Position numbers and translations under genes: made by a program
Assembly: GCA_963771595.1 (NCBI GenBank)
Contig: CAVYUC010000007.1
Location: 62,001 to 126,000 of the forward strand
DNA from: CAVYUC01 sp963771595
Lineage (GTDB): Bacteria; Bacteroidota; Bacteroidia; Bacteroidales; Prolixibacteraceae
DNA length: 64,000 nt
Direction: 5' to 3'
Notes under the pieces: generated by a model
Seen by the model: only the letters and a program-made list of their open reading frames with translations
Database searches by the model: none
Told to the model about the DNA's origin: nothing
In this document: piece after piece, positions 54,613 through 63,069 of the stretch
Numbering within the stretch: the stretch's first letter is position 1
Layout of the letters: each line of letters opens with the position of its first letter

Positions 54613-55773
54613 ATGAAGAAGGCACTGCTTTATCTCTTTATCCTGTTTTTGTTAATTGGCGGAGATTCTTTACCAATTTCTGCGAAAAGTTCCTTTTTTC
54701 AGAAAAAAGAAGATTCGCGCATTACTTTGGTTGTAATCGATCCCGGTCATGGAGGAAAAGACCCGGGCGCTGTAAACGGCAATTCCTGCGAAAAGGATAT
54801 TGTGCTGGATATTGCACTGAAACTTGGAAATTACATTACCTCCAACTTTCCGGAAACCAAAGTTATTTACACCCGTACCAAAGATGTGTTTATTCCGCTG
54901 CACCAGCGGGCAAATATTGCCAATAAAAACGGTGCCGATCTGTTCATTTCCATTCATGTTAATTTCGAAAACAGTAAAAGTGTGCAAGGCACCGAAACTT
55001 TTGTTCTCGGGGTGGAAGACTACCGCAGCAAGGCCAACCTGGAAGTGGCGAAAAAAGAAAATTCGGTAATTCTGCTCGAAGATAATTATTCAACAAGTTA
55101 CCAGGGATTTGACAACTCCCCGGAATCGTATATCATGTTTGAAACTGTTCAGCAGGAATATACCGAACAAAGTTTGCTGCTTGCTTCGTCAGTGCAAAAC
55201 CAGTTTCGGGAAAAAGCACAGCGAAAAGACAGAAGCGTAAAAATGGCCGGATTTCTGGTACTCTGGCAAACTACCATGCCCAGTGTGTTAATTGAAACCG
55301 GTTTTATCAGCCATCCAACGGAAAGAAATTACCTGGTAAGTGAAGCAGGAAAAACTCATCTTGCATCTTCTATTTTCGATGCATTTAAAGATTACAAAAA
55401 GAAAATTGAGGCAAAAAGCAGTTTCAATTTAATTACCGAAAAGCCACAGACAGTAAACAAAACACCAATAGCAACACCCGAAATAACAAGGCCTCCGCTG
55501 CAACAGGCAGCAAACAAAGGCATTTATTTTTCGGTACAAATTGCAGCCTTAAAAACAATTATTGATACAAAGCCTGAAAATTTTATGGGCGAAACAAGTA
55601 TATTTAAGCTGAGTTCGGGAAACATTTACCGCTATTTCTCCGGAAGATTTGAAAATTACAACAATGCGGTAAAAGAAAAAGCCCGGCTCGAAAGTAAATT
55701 TGGGGATGCTTTTGTTGTTGCAATCGAAGATGGTGAACTTATTTCCGTTAAAAAGGCAATGCGAAAAATGTAA
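54613..55773 (+). CDS. N-acetylmuramoyl-L-alanine amidase with SPOR-like C-terminus
   Basis: From ATG at 54613 the product is 386 aa with a signal peptide (cleavage near ISAK). An amidase_3 domain follows: VVIDPGHGGKDPGAVNG, EKDIVLDIALKLG, ISIHVNFE and LIETGFISHPTER provide zinc ligands and the catalytic Glu. A Pro/Thr linker leads to a SPOR-like C-terminal domain (about 290-386). It cleaves the amide between muramic acid and the stem peptide, typically at division. An MCE gene follows 52 bp downstream. Confidence 0.92.
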   Translation: MKKALLYLFILFLLIGGDSLPISAKSSFFQKKEDSRITLVVIDPGHGGKDPGAVNGNSCEKDIVLDIALKLGNYITSNFPETKVIYTRTKDVFIPLHQRANIANKNGADLFISIHVNFENSKSVQGTETFVLGVEDYRSKANLEVAKKENSVILLEDNYSTSYQGFDNSPESYIMFETVQQEYTEQSLLLASSVQNQFREKAQRKDRSVKMAGFLVLWQTTMPSVLIETGFISHPTERNYLVSEAGKTHLASSIFDAFKDYKKKIEAKSSFNLITEKPQTVNKTPIATPEITRPPLQQAANKGIYFSVQIAALKTIIDTKPENFMGETSIFKLSSGNIYRYFSGRFENYNNAVKEKARLESKFGDAFVVAIEDGELISVKKAMRKM

Positions 55774-55825
55774 TTCCTGTTTGAATTCCCTAAATTTACA
55801 GAATTAACCGTTTAAAGAATACAAC

Positions 55826-57079
55826 ATGAAGGTTTCAAAATATACTAAACTTGGAATTTTAATAGTCGCATCAACTGCCGTTTTAATCTGGGGATTAAGC
55901 TACCTGAAAGGCAACGATATATTCACCCAAAGCGATTATTATCATGTTATATATGAACGAATTGACGGTCTTTCGGAATCCAATAAAGTTATGCTGAATG
56001 GTTATCAGATTGGCCAGGTAAAGGAAATTGGTCTTACTCCGAATAACTCCGGCAGGCTCGCTGTTACTTTCTCTGTGGATGCAGATATTCGCATTCCCAA
56101 AAATTCGGTTGCCCAGATTATGAGCAGCGACTTAATGGGAACACGCGCCATTAAACTGATTTTCAGCGAATCAAACGAGATGTACCAGGCTAACGACACC
56201 ATTCCGGGCGCGGTTGAAAGTGACCTGAAAGAACAGGTAAGTATGCAGGTGCTACCCATAAAAAACAAAGCCGAACAGTTGTTAAGCACCCTGGATTCTG
56301 CAATCACTGTTCTCACTGTAATTTTTAATGAAGATGCGCGCCAGAACCTTTCCGAAAGTTTTAAAAATATCAATCAAACGATCGAGAATGTTGAAAGAAC
56401 AACTGCCGATTTGCAGATAATTGTATCATCGGAAAAAGAAAGCATCCAGAATATCATTACAAATTTCGACCAGTTAAGTGCGGTATTTAGTGCAAATGCC
56501 GGCGAAATTGAAAATGTTTTGAAAAACCTGTCATCTGTCAGCGACTCTTTATCGGGCATTTCAATAACGCCAATCATGGAAAATATTTTGGAAGCTTCCA
56601 ATCAGATTAAAGACATAATCGACAAGCTGAACAGCGATGAAAATACAGCCGGATTGCTGTTGAGCGACGACCAGTTGTACTATTCCATAAATACACTTTC
56701 TGCCGATTTAAGCTCCCTGCTGCGCGATATTCAAACCAACCCGAAACGTTACCTGCATTTTTCGGCCGTTGATTTGGGAAAAGATGTATACGTAAACACA
56801 GGTGGCGATGCAACCGCAAAAAACATAGTGTTTAAAGTACATTTGATTTCCACAAAAAAACCAATTCCACTTAATGCTGATATGTTTCAGGGACTTGGCG
56901 AAATTGAAGAATATGAAGCAAGTGAGGCATATACATATTTAGCCGGAGGAACAAATTCGTATGTTGAAATTACACAACTTCTGGATAAAGCCCGCCAACA
57001 ATTTAAAGATGCAACAATTGTAGCATTTCGCAACGGAAGATTGATAAAACTGGAAAAAGCGCTTAATTCTTTGCGTTAA
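55826..57079 (+). CDS. MlaD-family MCE-domain protein
   Basis: The 417-aa product has one N-terminal membrane helix (about residues 8-26), an MCE domain (about 38-115; NKVMLNGYQIGQVKEIGL, VAQIMSSDLMGTRAIKL) and a long helical region to the end. MCE proteins form periplasmic lipid-transport hexamers. No MlaE/MlaF partner genes are beside it, so the other components lie elsewhere. It probably shares a transcript with the amidase. Confidence 0.88.
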   Translation: MKVSKYTKLGILIVASTAVLIWGLSYLKGNDIFTQSDYYHVIYERIDGLSESNKVMLNGYQIGQVKEIGLTPNNSGRLAVTFSVDADIRIPKNSVAQIMSSDLMGTRAIKLIFSESNEMYQANDTIPGAVESDLKEQVSMQVLPIKNKAEQLLSTLDSAITVLTVIFNEDARQNLSESFKNINQTIENVERTTADLQIIVSSEKESIQNIITNFDQLSAVFSANAGEIENVLKNLSSVSDSLSGISITPIMENILEASNQIKDIIDKLNSDENTAGLLLSDDQLYYSINTLSADLSSLLRDIQTNPKRYLHFSAVDLGKDVYVNTGGDATAKNIVFKVHLISTKKPIPLNADMFQGLGEIEEYEASEAYTYLAGGTNSYVEITQLLDKARQQFKDATIVAFRNGRLIKLEKALNSLR

Positions 57080-57367
57080 TAACAATGATTGGTTCATATG
57101 TTTGTTTAATTCTTAGAAATTACCAACTACTACCTACCAGATACGCAACTAACAATCAAAATGTTAAAATTAAACGGTTGACTTACAGTGGATTATTTAA
57201 TTTAAAAAATCTTATAATTTTAAACAACTGATAGAGAAACTTCTATAGCAAAATCGAATATATCAAGGGCTACACAGTTTTTTTTTTTACTTTTTTTTTA
57301 CAAAATTTGCTTTCGGGAAAAAGACAAGGGAAATTTTTGTAGAACCTCAGTAAATCAACAGTTGTAA

Positions 57368-58798
57368 ATGAACAGTGAACATCACGCTGCGTGGGAGGAA
57401 TGTCTGAACGTAATCAGGGACAATGTGCCCAGCAGCAGCTTTAAAACGTGGTTTGAGCCTATAGAGCCAGTAAAACTTGAAAATAAAGTTTTAACCATTC
57501 AGGTTCCAAGTGCTTTCTTTTACGAGTACCTCGAAGAACAGTTTATTGACATACTGCGAAAAACACTTCGTATGATACTTGGACAAGGCGCAAAGCTGGA
57601 ATACAATATAGTAATGGGGAATTCAAGCGACAACGGCCGCCCCTACACTGTAAGTTATCCAACAAATAACAACACCAAAATTCAGAACAAACCACTCACT
57701 GTTCCGCTTCGGACAGAAGAAAAAACGGCCATTAAAAACCCGTTTATCATTCCGGGAATTCAAAAACTGCAAATTGATCCGCAGCTAAAACCCGATAATA
57801 CATTTGAAAATTTTGTTGAAGGTGATTGTAACCGTCTTGCCAGAAGCGCCGGATATGCAGTAGCCCAAAATCCTGGCGGAACAGCATTTAATCCGTTGAT
57901 GATTTATGGGAATTCGGGACTCGGAAAAACACACCTTGCACAGGCAATCGGCATTGAAGTTAAAGAACAATTACCAGACAAAGTGGTGCTTTATGTAAAT
58001 GCCAATAAATTTCAGACACAGTTTACCGAAGCCACACGCAACAACAACCGCAACGACTTTCTGCATTTCTACCAAATGATAGATGTACTAATTTTAGATG
58101 ATGTACATGAATTTGCGGGTAAAGAAAAAACGCAGGAAACATTTTTCCATATTTTCAACCATTTGCACCAAATGGGAAAGCAGCTTATTCTAACTTCCGA
58201 CAAACCGCCAATCGAACTGAAAGGAATGGAACAGCGGCTGTTGTCGAGATTTAAATGGGGATTAACTGCCGACCTTCAGAACCCGGACTTTGAAACCCGG
58301 ATGGAAATTTTAAAACGCAAAATATACAAGGACGGAATTACACTTTCCGACGAAGTTCTGGAATATATTGCGTCGCATGTTATCAACAATGTACGCGAAC
58401 TTGAAGGAGCGCTGGTTTCGCTGCTGGCGCAATCCATGCTGAACAAACGCGAAATAACTCTTGAAGTAGCGGCAAAACTGATTAACAAACTGGTTAAAAA
58501 CTCCAAAAGAGAACTTTCTATTGAATACATCTCGAAAGTGGTTTGCGACTATTTTAGTATGCCGGTAGATTCGTTACAGACCAAAACCCGGAAACGTGAA
58601 ATTGTACAGGCACGGCAAATTGCCATGTTTTTCTCCAAAAGCCTGACCAAATATTCACTTGCCAGCATTGGAGCGCAAATAGGAAATAAAGATCATGCAA
58701 CGGTACTACATGCCTGCAAAACGGTTAACAATCTGAAAGATACAGATAAAAACTTCAGACAATATGTTGACGATATCGAGAAAAAACTTAAAATGTAG
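57368..58798 (+). CDS. dnaA: Chromosomal replication initiator protein DnaA
   Basis: The 476-aa product has the DnaA layout: domain I (about 1-85), a linker, then AAA+ with Walker A GNSGLGKT (181-188), Walker B DVLILDDVHEFAGKEKTQ, and the Arg-finger segment MEQRLLSRFKWGL. The C-terminal duplex-binding domain has SIGAQIGNKDHATVLHACKTV. It melts oriC and recruits helicase. Upstream 288 bp are gene-free, very T-rich near 57280, and show no DnaA-box TTATCCACA, so oriC is probably elsewhere. Confidence 0.97.
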   Translation: MNSEHHAAWEECLNVIRDNVPSSSFKTWFEPIEPVKLENKVLTIQVPSAFFYEYLEEQFIDILRKTLRMILGQGAKLEYNIVMGNSSDNGRPYTVSYPTNNNTKIQNKPLTVPLRTEEKTAIKNPFIIPGIQKLQIDPQLKPDNTFENFVEGDCNRLARSAGYAVAQNPGGTAFNPLMIYGNSGLGKTHLAQAIGIEVKEQLPDKVVLYVNANKFQTQFTEATRNNNRNDFLHFYQMIDVLILDDVHEFAGKEKTQETFFHIFNHLHQMGKQLILTSDKPPIELKGMEQRLLSRFKWGLTADLQNPDFETRMEILKRKIYKDGITLSDEVLEYIASHVINNVRELEGALVSLLAQSMLNKREITLEVAAKLINKLVKNSKRELSIEYISKVVCDYFSMPVDSLQTKTRKREIVQARQIAMFFSKSLTKYSLASIGAQIGNKDHATVLHACKTVNNLKDTDKNFRQYVDDIEKKLKM

Positions 58799-58837
58799 GT
58801 GCAATTAAACAGTTGATGTTTATTTGCTGAACCAGCT

Positions 58838-59698
58838 ATGATGTATCTGTTGGCAAGCATTCTGTCCTCCACTTCCATTTATGTTATTTTCAGGATTGCC
58901 AAAAACTATTCCTGCCAGCTCAACCGGTTAATTACAATGAATTACCTGGTTGCCGCGCTTTTGGGATTTTGTTTTTTACTGCAGTTTAGTTTCCAATCTT
59001 TTCTTCACAACAACACATGGATTGCTTACGCAGTTGCGCTGGGCGTGCTTTTTATCGCCATGTTTTTTTTAATCGGCAACTCCTCCCAAAAAGCAGGAAT
59101 TGCCGTTACCACTTTAGCCAATAAACTTTCGCTTGTTTTTCCTGTCTTTTTTTCGCTTTACTTTTTTAACGAACAAATCACCATCGTTAAATACCTTGGG
59201 CTTTTGGTTGCATTTACAGCGGTTTCGCTGACACTCGTTAAAAAAGATGTGAAAAATACCCGACGCGACTTTTTCATTTTGCCGCTGCTTCTGTTTGCCG
59301 GCAGCGGAATAGTTGATTCGCTGATTAAATACATTCAGGCAACTCAAATTATACCGGCACAAACTGCGGCTTTTTCAACCTTTGTATTTTTTGTTGCTTT
59401 TATTTGCGGATCAATTGTTTCGATGTTCAGAATAAAAAAGGAAGAAAAAAGTATAAATACTCCAACTTTAATATTGGGAATTCTGCTTGGCCTGGCAAAT
59501 TTTGGTTCGTTGTTCTTTTTTATTCATGCACTCAACAGCAGCCGAATCGAAAGTTCGCTTGTTTTTACACTGAACAACATGCTGATTGTTGCGCTTTCAG
59601 CAATTACCGGTTTTTACTTTTTTAAGGAAAAACTGAATAAATATAATGTTGCCGGAATTGTGCTGGCCATAATAAGTTTGTATATTTTGCTTCAATGA
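58838..59698 (+). CDS. EamA-like DMT-superfamily transporter
   Basis: The 286-aa product has about ten membrane helices in two EamA-like halves, with LANKLSLVFPVFFSLYFFNEQITI (first half) and SLVFTLNNMLIVALSAITGFYFFKEKL (second half). It is a drug/metabolite-type exporter; substrate unknown. Met at 58841 is an alternative start. Its stop overlaps the start of the next gene (ATGA), so they are translationally coupled. Confidence 0.85.
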   Translation: MMYLLASILSSTSIYVIFRIAKNYSCQLNRLITMNYLVAALLGFCFLLQFSFQSFLHNNTWIAYAVALGVLFIAMFFLIGNSSQKAGIAVTTLANKLSLVFPVFFSLYFFNEQITIVKYLGLLVAFTAVSLTLVKKDVKNTRRDFFILPLLLFAGSGIVDSLIKYIQATQIIPAQTAAFSTFVFFVAFICGSIVSMFRIKKEEKSINTPTLILGILLGLANFGSLFFFIHALNSSRIESSLVFTLNNMLIVALSAITGFYFFKEKLNKYNVAGIVLAIISLYILLQ

Positions 59699-60297
59699 AC
59701 GACACGTATAAAACAATAGAAGCCGCTGCCGAAGGATATTTCAAAGACAAGGGAAGTAAATTTTATGCTTTTGCTTACCCGGTTCAAACTGAGGATGAAA
59801 TAAAGGAAATAATTGCCGGATTGAAAAAAGCACATCACAGCGCGCGCCACCACTGCTATGCCTGGCGGCTTGGCACCGAAGAAATTACCTACCGCGCCAA
59901 TGACGACGGCGAGCCATCATCAACCGCCGGAAAACCAATTCTGGGCCAGCTTTTAAGTTTCGATGTAACAAATGTGCTGGTTGTGGTGGTCAGGTATTTT
60001 GGAGGAACTTTGCTTGGCGCCAGCGGACTCATCAACGCTTACCGAACTGCAGCCGCAAGTGCATTGAACAATGCAAAAATCGAAACAAAAATTATCAGCT
60101 GTAAATACCAAATCCATTTTACCTACAACGAAATGAATGATGTAATGCTGATTATGAAACAGGAAAACCTTAACATTGAAAATACCCGTTTTGAAGTGAA
60201 TTGCAGTTTGATATTTTCAGTCCGTAAATCGGAAGCATCCCGGATTGAAAAAATCTTCGGTGAGTTGTACAATGTAACATTGACCAGGATCGACTGA
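59695..60297 (+). CDS. YigZ/IMPACT family protein
   Basis: The 200-aa product has the IMPACT N-terminal domain: EGYFKDKGSKFYAFAYPV, KAHHSARHHCYAWRLG, NDDGEPSSTAGKPIL and VRYFGGTLLGASGLINAYRTAA. A C-terminal ferredoxin-like domain follows (residues 140-200). The family is related to eukaryotic IMPACT, a translation regulator; bacterial function is not established. ATGA overlap with the EamA gene suggests coexpression. Confidence 0.93.
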   Translation: MNDTYKTIEAAAEGYFKDKGSKFYAFAYPVQTEDEIKEIIAGLKKAHHSARHHCYAWRLGTEEITYRANDDGEPSSTAGKPILGQLLSFDVTNVLVVVVRYFGGTLLGASGLINAYRTAAASALNNAKIETKIISCKYQIHFTYNEMNDVMLIMKQENLNIENTRFEVNCSLIFSVRKSEASRIEKIFGELYNVTLTRID

Positions 60298-60366
60298 GAA
60301 GAACATCTGTTAATAAAATGCTCATAAGTAGGCCGGCTTTTTTTTCAGCAAAATTTTAAAAGTCTT

Positions 60367-60374
60367 TAATTTTG
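60367..60374 (+). promoter_or_regulatory. -7 element TAATTTTG upstream of the pyrBI leader
   Basis: TAATTTTG matches TAnnTTTG. Transcription from it would start near 60380 and give a leader of about 230 nt that includes the hairpins before pyrB. Confidence 0.55.
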
Positions 60375-60490
60375 AAACATGATTCAGTGCAACATTTCCC
60401 GTTACATTTATTTTCCTGGCAGATTTCCCTGCCAACATACCAAATTTCCCGATTTCCTGCACTGCTTCAGATTACCATTAAGTCGACAAA

Positions 60491-60578
60491 ATGTTTTTTT
60501 CCCGGAAAATGTATATACACTTTTCCTATTCAAAAGAAACCAGTATTCTTCTACAAGAAATACTGGTTTTCTTTTTTT
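60491..60578 (+). promoter_or_regulatory. Candidate pyrBI transcription attenuator
   Basis: In order: the T7 tract in ATGTTTTTTTCCC (60491-60503), hairpin GGAAAA...TTTTCC (60504-60526), then the terminator stem AAACCAGTATT (60537-60547) with AATACTGGTTT (60559-60569), followed by TCTTTTTTT (60570-60578). The pyrB ATG is 35 bp further on. A promoter element lies upstream with no gene between, so this terminator would act inside the pyrB leader. The layout recalls UTP-sensitive attenuation of enterobacterial pyrBI. Confidence 0.6.
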
Positions 60579-60612
60579 AAGCAAAAAATTCGGTTAAACA
60601 ATAATTAAACAC

Positions 60613-61521
60613 ATGAAAAAAGATTTAATATCAATTACAGACTATTCGAAGGAAGAATACCTGAAAATCATGAAACTGGCGGCAGAATTTGAGAAAAATC
60701 CGAACCAGGATTTGCTCAGCGGAAAAGTTGTCGCATCCCTTTTTTTTGAACCGTCAACACGCACCCGTCTTAGTTTTGAAACTGCTATAAGCCGGCTGGG
60801 CGGACGAATTATTGGTTTTGCCGACCCCGACAGTTCGAGTGCAACCAAAGGTGAAACACTGCACGACACCATAAAAATGGTAAGCAACTACGCCGATCTT
60901 ATTGTTATGCGTCACCCGCTGGAAGGAGCTGCACGTTATGCCGCCGAAATTTCGCCGGTGCCGGTAATTAATGCGGGCGACGGGGCAAACCAACACCCCA
61001 CACAAACCCTGCTCGACATGTATTCCATCCTGAAAACTCAGGGCACGCTCGACAACCTTAACATTTTTATGGTTGGCGATTTAAAATACGGTCGCACAGT
61101 TCATTCGCTGCTCATGGCTCTTTCAGAATTCGAAGATCCAATCTTTAATTTTATTGCACCGGTTGAGCTGCAAATGCCCGAAGAATACAAAATGCTTCTG
61201 ATGGAAAAAGGCATCCGGTATTTTGTCCACCGCGAATTTTCCGACATTATCAGCGAAGCAGATATCATTTACATGACTCGGGTACAGAAAGAAAGATTTT
61301 CGGATCCGATAGAATATGAAAAAGTAAAGAATGTTTATATTCTCCGGAATTCGATGCTGAAAAAAACAAAGCCGAATATGAAAATTCTACACCCGCTGCC
61401 CCGGGTAAACGAAATTCACACCGATGTGGATAAAAATGAAAAAGCCTACTATTTTACACAGGCATTAAACGGAGTATTTACACGCGAAGCTATTATTGCA
61501 CATTCCATGAACCTCAAATAG
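60613..61521 (+). CDS. pyrB: Aspartate carbamoyltransferase catalytic subunit
   Basis: The 302-aa product has FFEPSTRTRLSFE (carbamoyl-phosphate loop, S48-T-R-T-R52), VMRHPLEGAARYA (HPxxG), GDGANQHPTQTLLD, and HPLPRVNEI near the C-terminus. It condenses carbamoyl phosphate with aspartate in pyrimidine synthesis. Followed by pyrI after 7 bp; the pair should form the regulated holoenzyme. Confidence 0.97.
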   Translation: MKKDLISITDYSKEEYLKIMKLAAEFEKNPNQDLLSGKVVASLFFEPSTRTRLSFETAISRLGGRIIGFADPDSSSATKGETLHDTIKMVSNYADLIVMRHPLEGAARYAAEISPVPVINAGDGANQHPTQTLLDMYSILKTQGTLDNLNIFMVGDLKYGRTVHSLLMALSEFEDPIFNFIAPVELQMPEEYKMLLMEKGIRYFVHREFSDIISEADIIYMTRVQKERFSDPIEYEKVKNVYILRNSMLKKTKPNMKILHPLPRVNEIHTDVDKNEKAYYFTQALNGVFTREAIIAHSMNLK

Positions 61522-61528
61522 AAAAGCC

Positions 61529-61999
61529 ATGAAAAACAGTATGAAAAAGAAATTAAAACTGAAGGTCAGCGCAATTAAAGACGGAACAGTAATCGATCAT
61601 ATCCCGGCCGAAAATTTATTCAAGGTAATTACTATTCTTAGCCTTGACAAATTCGACAACATGATAACTTTCGGAAATAATCTGGATAGTGAAAAACTTG
61701 GAGCCAAAGCAATTATTAAAGTTGCCGATAAATTTTTTGAAGACGATGAAATTAACAAAATTGCACTAATAGCACCCAATGCAAAACTGAATATTATCCG
61801 CGATTATGAAGTGGTGGAAAAACGCGTGGTAAAAATTCCGGAAGAGATCAATGGAATTGTTAAATGTTTTAATCCGAAATGCATTACCAACAACGAAAAA
61901 ATAGTTACCCGTTTCAAAGTAACCAGCCATTCGCCAATCGCATTAAAATGCAGGTACTGCGAAAAACTTACCCTGCAGGATCAAATTAATATGGTATAA
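61529..61999 (+). CDS. pyrI: Aspartate carbamoyltransferase regulatory subunit
   Basis: The 156-aa product has the nucleotide-binding N-terminal domain (KVSAIKDGTVIDHIPAENLFKV) and the C-terminal zinc domain with C113, C118, C141 and C144 (CFNPKC, CRYC). It binds CTP/ATP to set PyrB activity. Spacing of the cysteines matches the enterobacterial PyrI. Met at 61541 is an alternative start; 61529 gives normal length. Confidence 0.95.
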   Translation: MKNSMKKKLKLKVSAIKDGTVIDHIPAENLFKVITILSLDKFDNMITFGNNLDSEKLGAKAIIKVADKFFEDDEINKIALIAPNAKLNIIRDYEVVEKRVVKIPEEINGIVKCFNPKCITNNEKIVTRFKVTSHSPIALKCRYCEKLTLQDQINMV

Positions 62000-62034
62000 A
62001 TTATTTTATTCCGAGCAATTGAAAATTCAGGTGA

Positions 62035-62062
62035 TTGTATCTTGAGATTTTTTTTATATTTG
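62035..62062 (+). promoter_or_regulatory. Promoter TTG-N17-TATATTTG for tRNA-Leu
   Basis: TTG at 62035-62037 and TATATTTG at 62055-62062 lie 17 bp apart and 63 bp before the tRNA 5' end. Match to the Bacteroidota consensus is perfect in the -7 box. Confidence 0.7.
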
Positions 62063-62125
62063 CACCGCAAAATGGATTTTTTCTGTTGCTACCTGGAAAA
62101 AAACCATTCAGGAATAAAATGAATT

Positions 62126-62212
62126 GCCCAGTTGGCGGAATTGGTAGACGCGCTAGTTTCAGGGACTAGTGTCCTTTTGGACGTGAAGGTTCGAGTCCTT
62201 TACTGGGCACCA
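62126..62212 (+). tRNA. tRNA-Leu (anticodon CAG)
   Basis: The 87-nt class II tRNA has acceptor GCCCAGT/ACTGGGC, anticodon stem CTAGT/ACTAG with loop TTCAGGG (anticodon CAG) and a long variable arm. CCA is encoded at 62210-62212. It reads CUG leucine codons. Confidence 0.95.
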
Positions 62213-62230
62213 AAAGAATCAAAATAAAAA

Positions 62231-62258
62231 CCTGTAAGTAAATAACTTGCAGGTTTTT
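62231..62258 (+). terminator. Terminator after tRNA-Leu
   Basis: CCTGTAAGT pairs with ACTTGCAGG around AAATA with one mismatch, followed by T5. It lies 19 bp after the tRNA. Confidence 0.75.
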
Positions 62259-62453
62259 ATTTATGAACTTATCAGACAATTTAATAGCCATTTTAATAAG
62301 TAGGTGGAATAAAAAAAGATGAATCATCGTTTTAAAAACCGAGAAACACTTCATCTTTAAGATGATGTAATCCATTTATTTATTCCAGGACTTACAACTT
62401 CATTAAAAAAAACAGCAACCAATTCAACACTAGTTACTGTTCTTAAATTTGGG

Positions 62454-62535
62454 TGGGAAGAGCAGGATTCGAACCTACGAAGGCTTTGCCAACAGATTTA
62501 CAGTCTGCCCCGTTTGACCGCTTCGGTATCTTCCC
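62454..62535 (-). tRNA. tRNA-Tyr (anticodon GTA)
   Basis: On the minus strand GGGAAGA pairs with TCTTCCC, and the anticodon stem GACAG-type loop shows CTGTAAA (anticodon GTA). A class II variable arm is present, consistent with bacterial tRNA-Tyr. CCA is not encoded. It is cotranscribed with the tRNA-Thr gene 8 bp upstream. Confidence 0.92.
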
Positions 62536-62543
62536 TAAAATTG

Positions 62544-62617
62544 AGCCGAATCTCAGATTCGAACTGAGGACCCCGAGATTACAAATCACGTGCTCTGGCC
62601 AACTGAGCTAATTCGGC
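62544..62617 (-). tRNA. tRNA-Thr (anticodon TGT)
   Basis: On the minus strand GCCGAAT pairs with ATTCGGC. The anticodon loop is TTTGTAA (anticodon TGT). The anticodon stem CGTGA/TCTCG contains one T-T mismatch in the middle. CCA is not encoded. First of the tRNA-Thr/tRNA-Tyr pair. Confidence 0.9.
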
Positions 62618-62684
62618 TTGTTTTTGTTTATCAAATCACCCGGTTTATCTCCGGGAACGTGTGCTGTTTTTAAATTCAGCGGCG

Positions 62685-62715
62685 CAAAGTAAAGAATTAA
62701 TTTTTTATTCTGCAA
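62685..62715 (-). promoter_or_regulatory. Promoter TTG-N20-TTACTTTG for tRNA-Thr/tRNA-Tyr
   Basis: On the minus strand TTG (62713-62715) and TTACTTTG (62685-62692) are 20 bp apart, one mismatch from the -7 consensus, and 67 bp before tRNA-Thr. Confidence 0.55.
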
Positions 62716-62761
62716 CCTTTTATTCAAACTTTCAGCACCTTTTTTTCTTTTAAAAAAAAGT

Positions 62762-62858
62762 GGGTAAGCTACCTGTGTCGCACCGCTACAACCGCCTACC
62801 CTTGCTGCCTTCCGACCCTGGGGGAATTCAGCAGGAGCTGGTCGCACAGGACTTACCC
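62762..62858 (-). ncRNA. ffs: Signal recognition particle RNA, small bacterial type (ffs)
   Basis: The minus strand folds as one long hairpin, GGGTAAG at the 5' end pairing with CTTACCC at the 3' end. The apical region has the conserved SRP motif GGGTCGGAAGGCAGCAAGGG. It binds Ffh for membrane targeting. A T8 run follows the 3' end. Ends are set from the terminal stem and may be off by a few bases. Confidence 0.93.
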
Positions 62859-62863
62859 GGGTG

Positions 62864-62893
62864 CAAAAGTAGAAAATTTTGGATTACCTCCAA
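62864..62893 (-). promoter_or_regulatory. Promoter TTG-N19-TACTTTTG of the SRP RNA
   Basis: On the minus strand TTG (62891-62893) and TACTTTTG (62864-62871) have a 19-bp spacer, and the -7 box ends 6 bp before the mature 5' end. Position and match are ideal. Confidence 0.8.
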
Positions 62894-63069
62894 ATCCCGC
62901 TGTAAACTTTCCCAAAATATTATCCGGCCAAAAATTACAGTTGTTTTTAAATCAACAGGTTATTATTTTTCCCCTTTTCAGAAATGGCTACTTTCTAAGC
63001 AAATTTGTAAAACCGGATAAAAAAATAAACATATATTTGTCGAAACTTTACCTTAAAAATCAATTTATC

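Larger units (their letters stand above)
60298..60612. other. Gene-free pyrB leader region (315 bp)
   Basis: No protein gene with convincing homology is present. The stretch holds a -7 element, a pyrimidine-rich tract, a hairpin and an intrinsic terminator just before pyrB, each listed below. Two overlapping T-rich frames (from 60372 and 60379) are rich in Phe and could only matter as leader peptides. Confidence 0.65.

Noticed and set aside
60372..60608. Two T-rich frames in the pyrB leader as independent genes
   Set aside because: Phe/Tyr-rich composition reflects the pyrimidine-rich leader; only a leader-peptide role is conceivable.
62166..62375. 69-aa minus-strand frame ending in VPSKGLEPSRPKGH
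   Set aside because: That ending is the antisense of tRNA-Leu, a well-known source of false proteins.
62608..62847. 79-aa minus-strand frame
   Set aside because: It covers the SRP RNA and the promoter of the tRNA pair.
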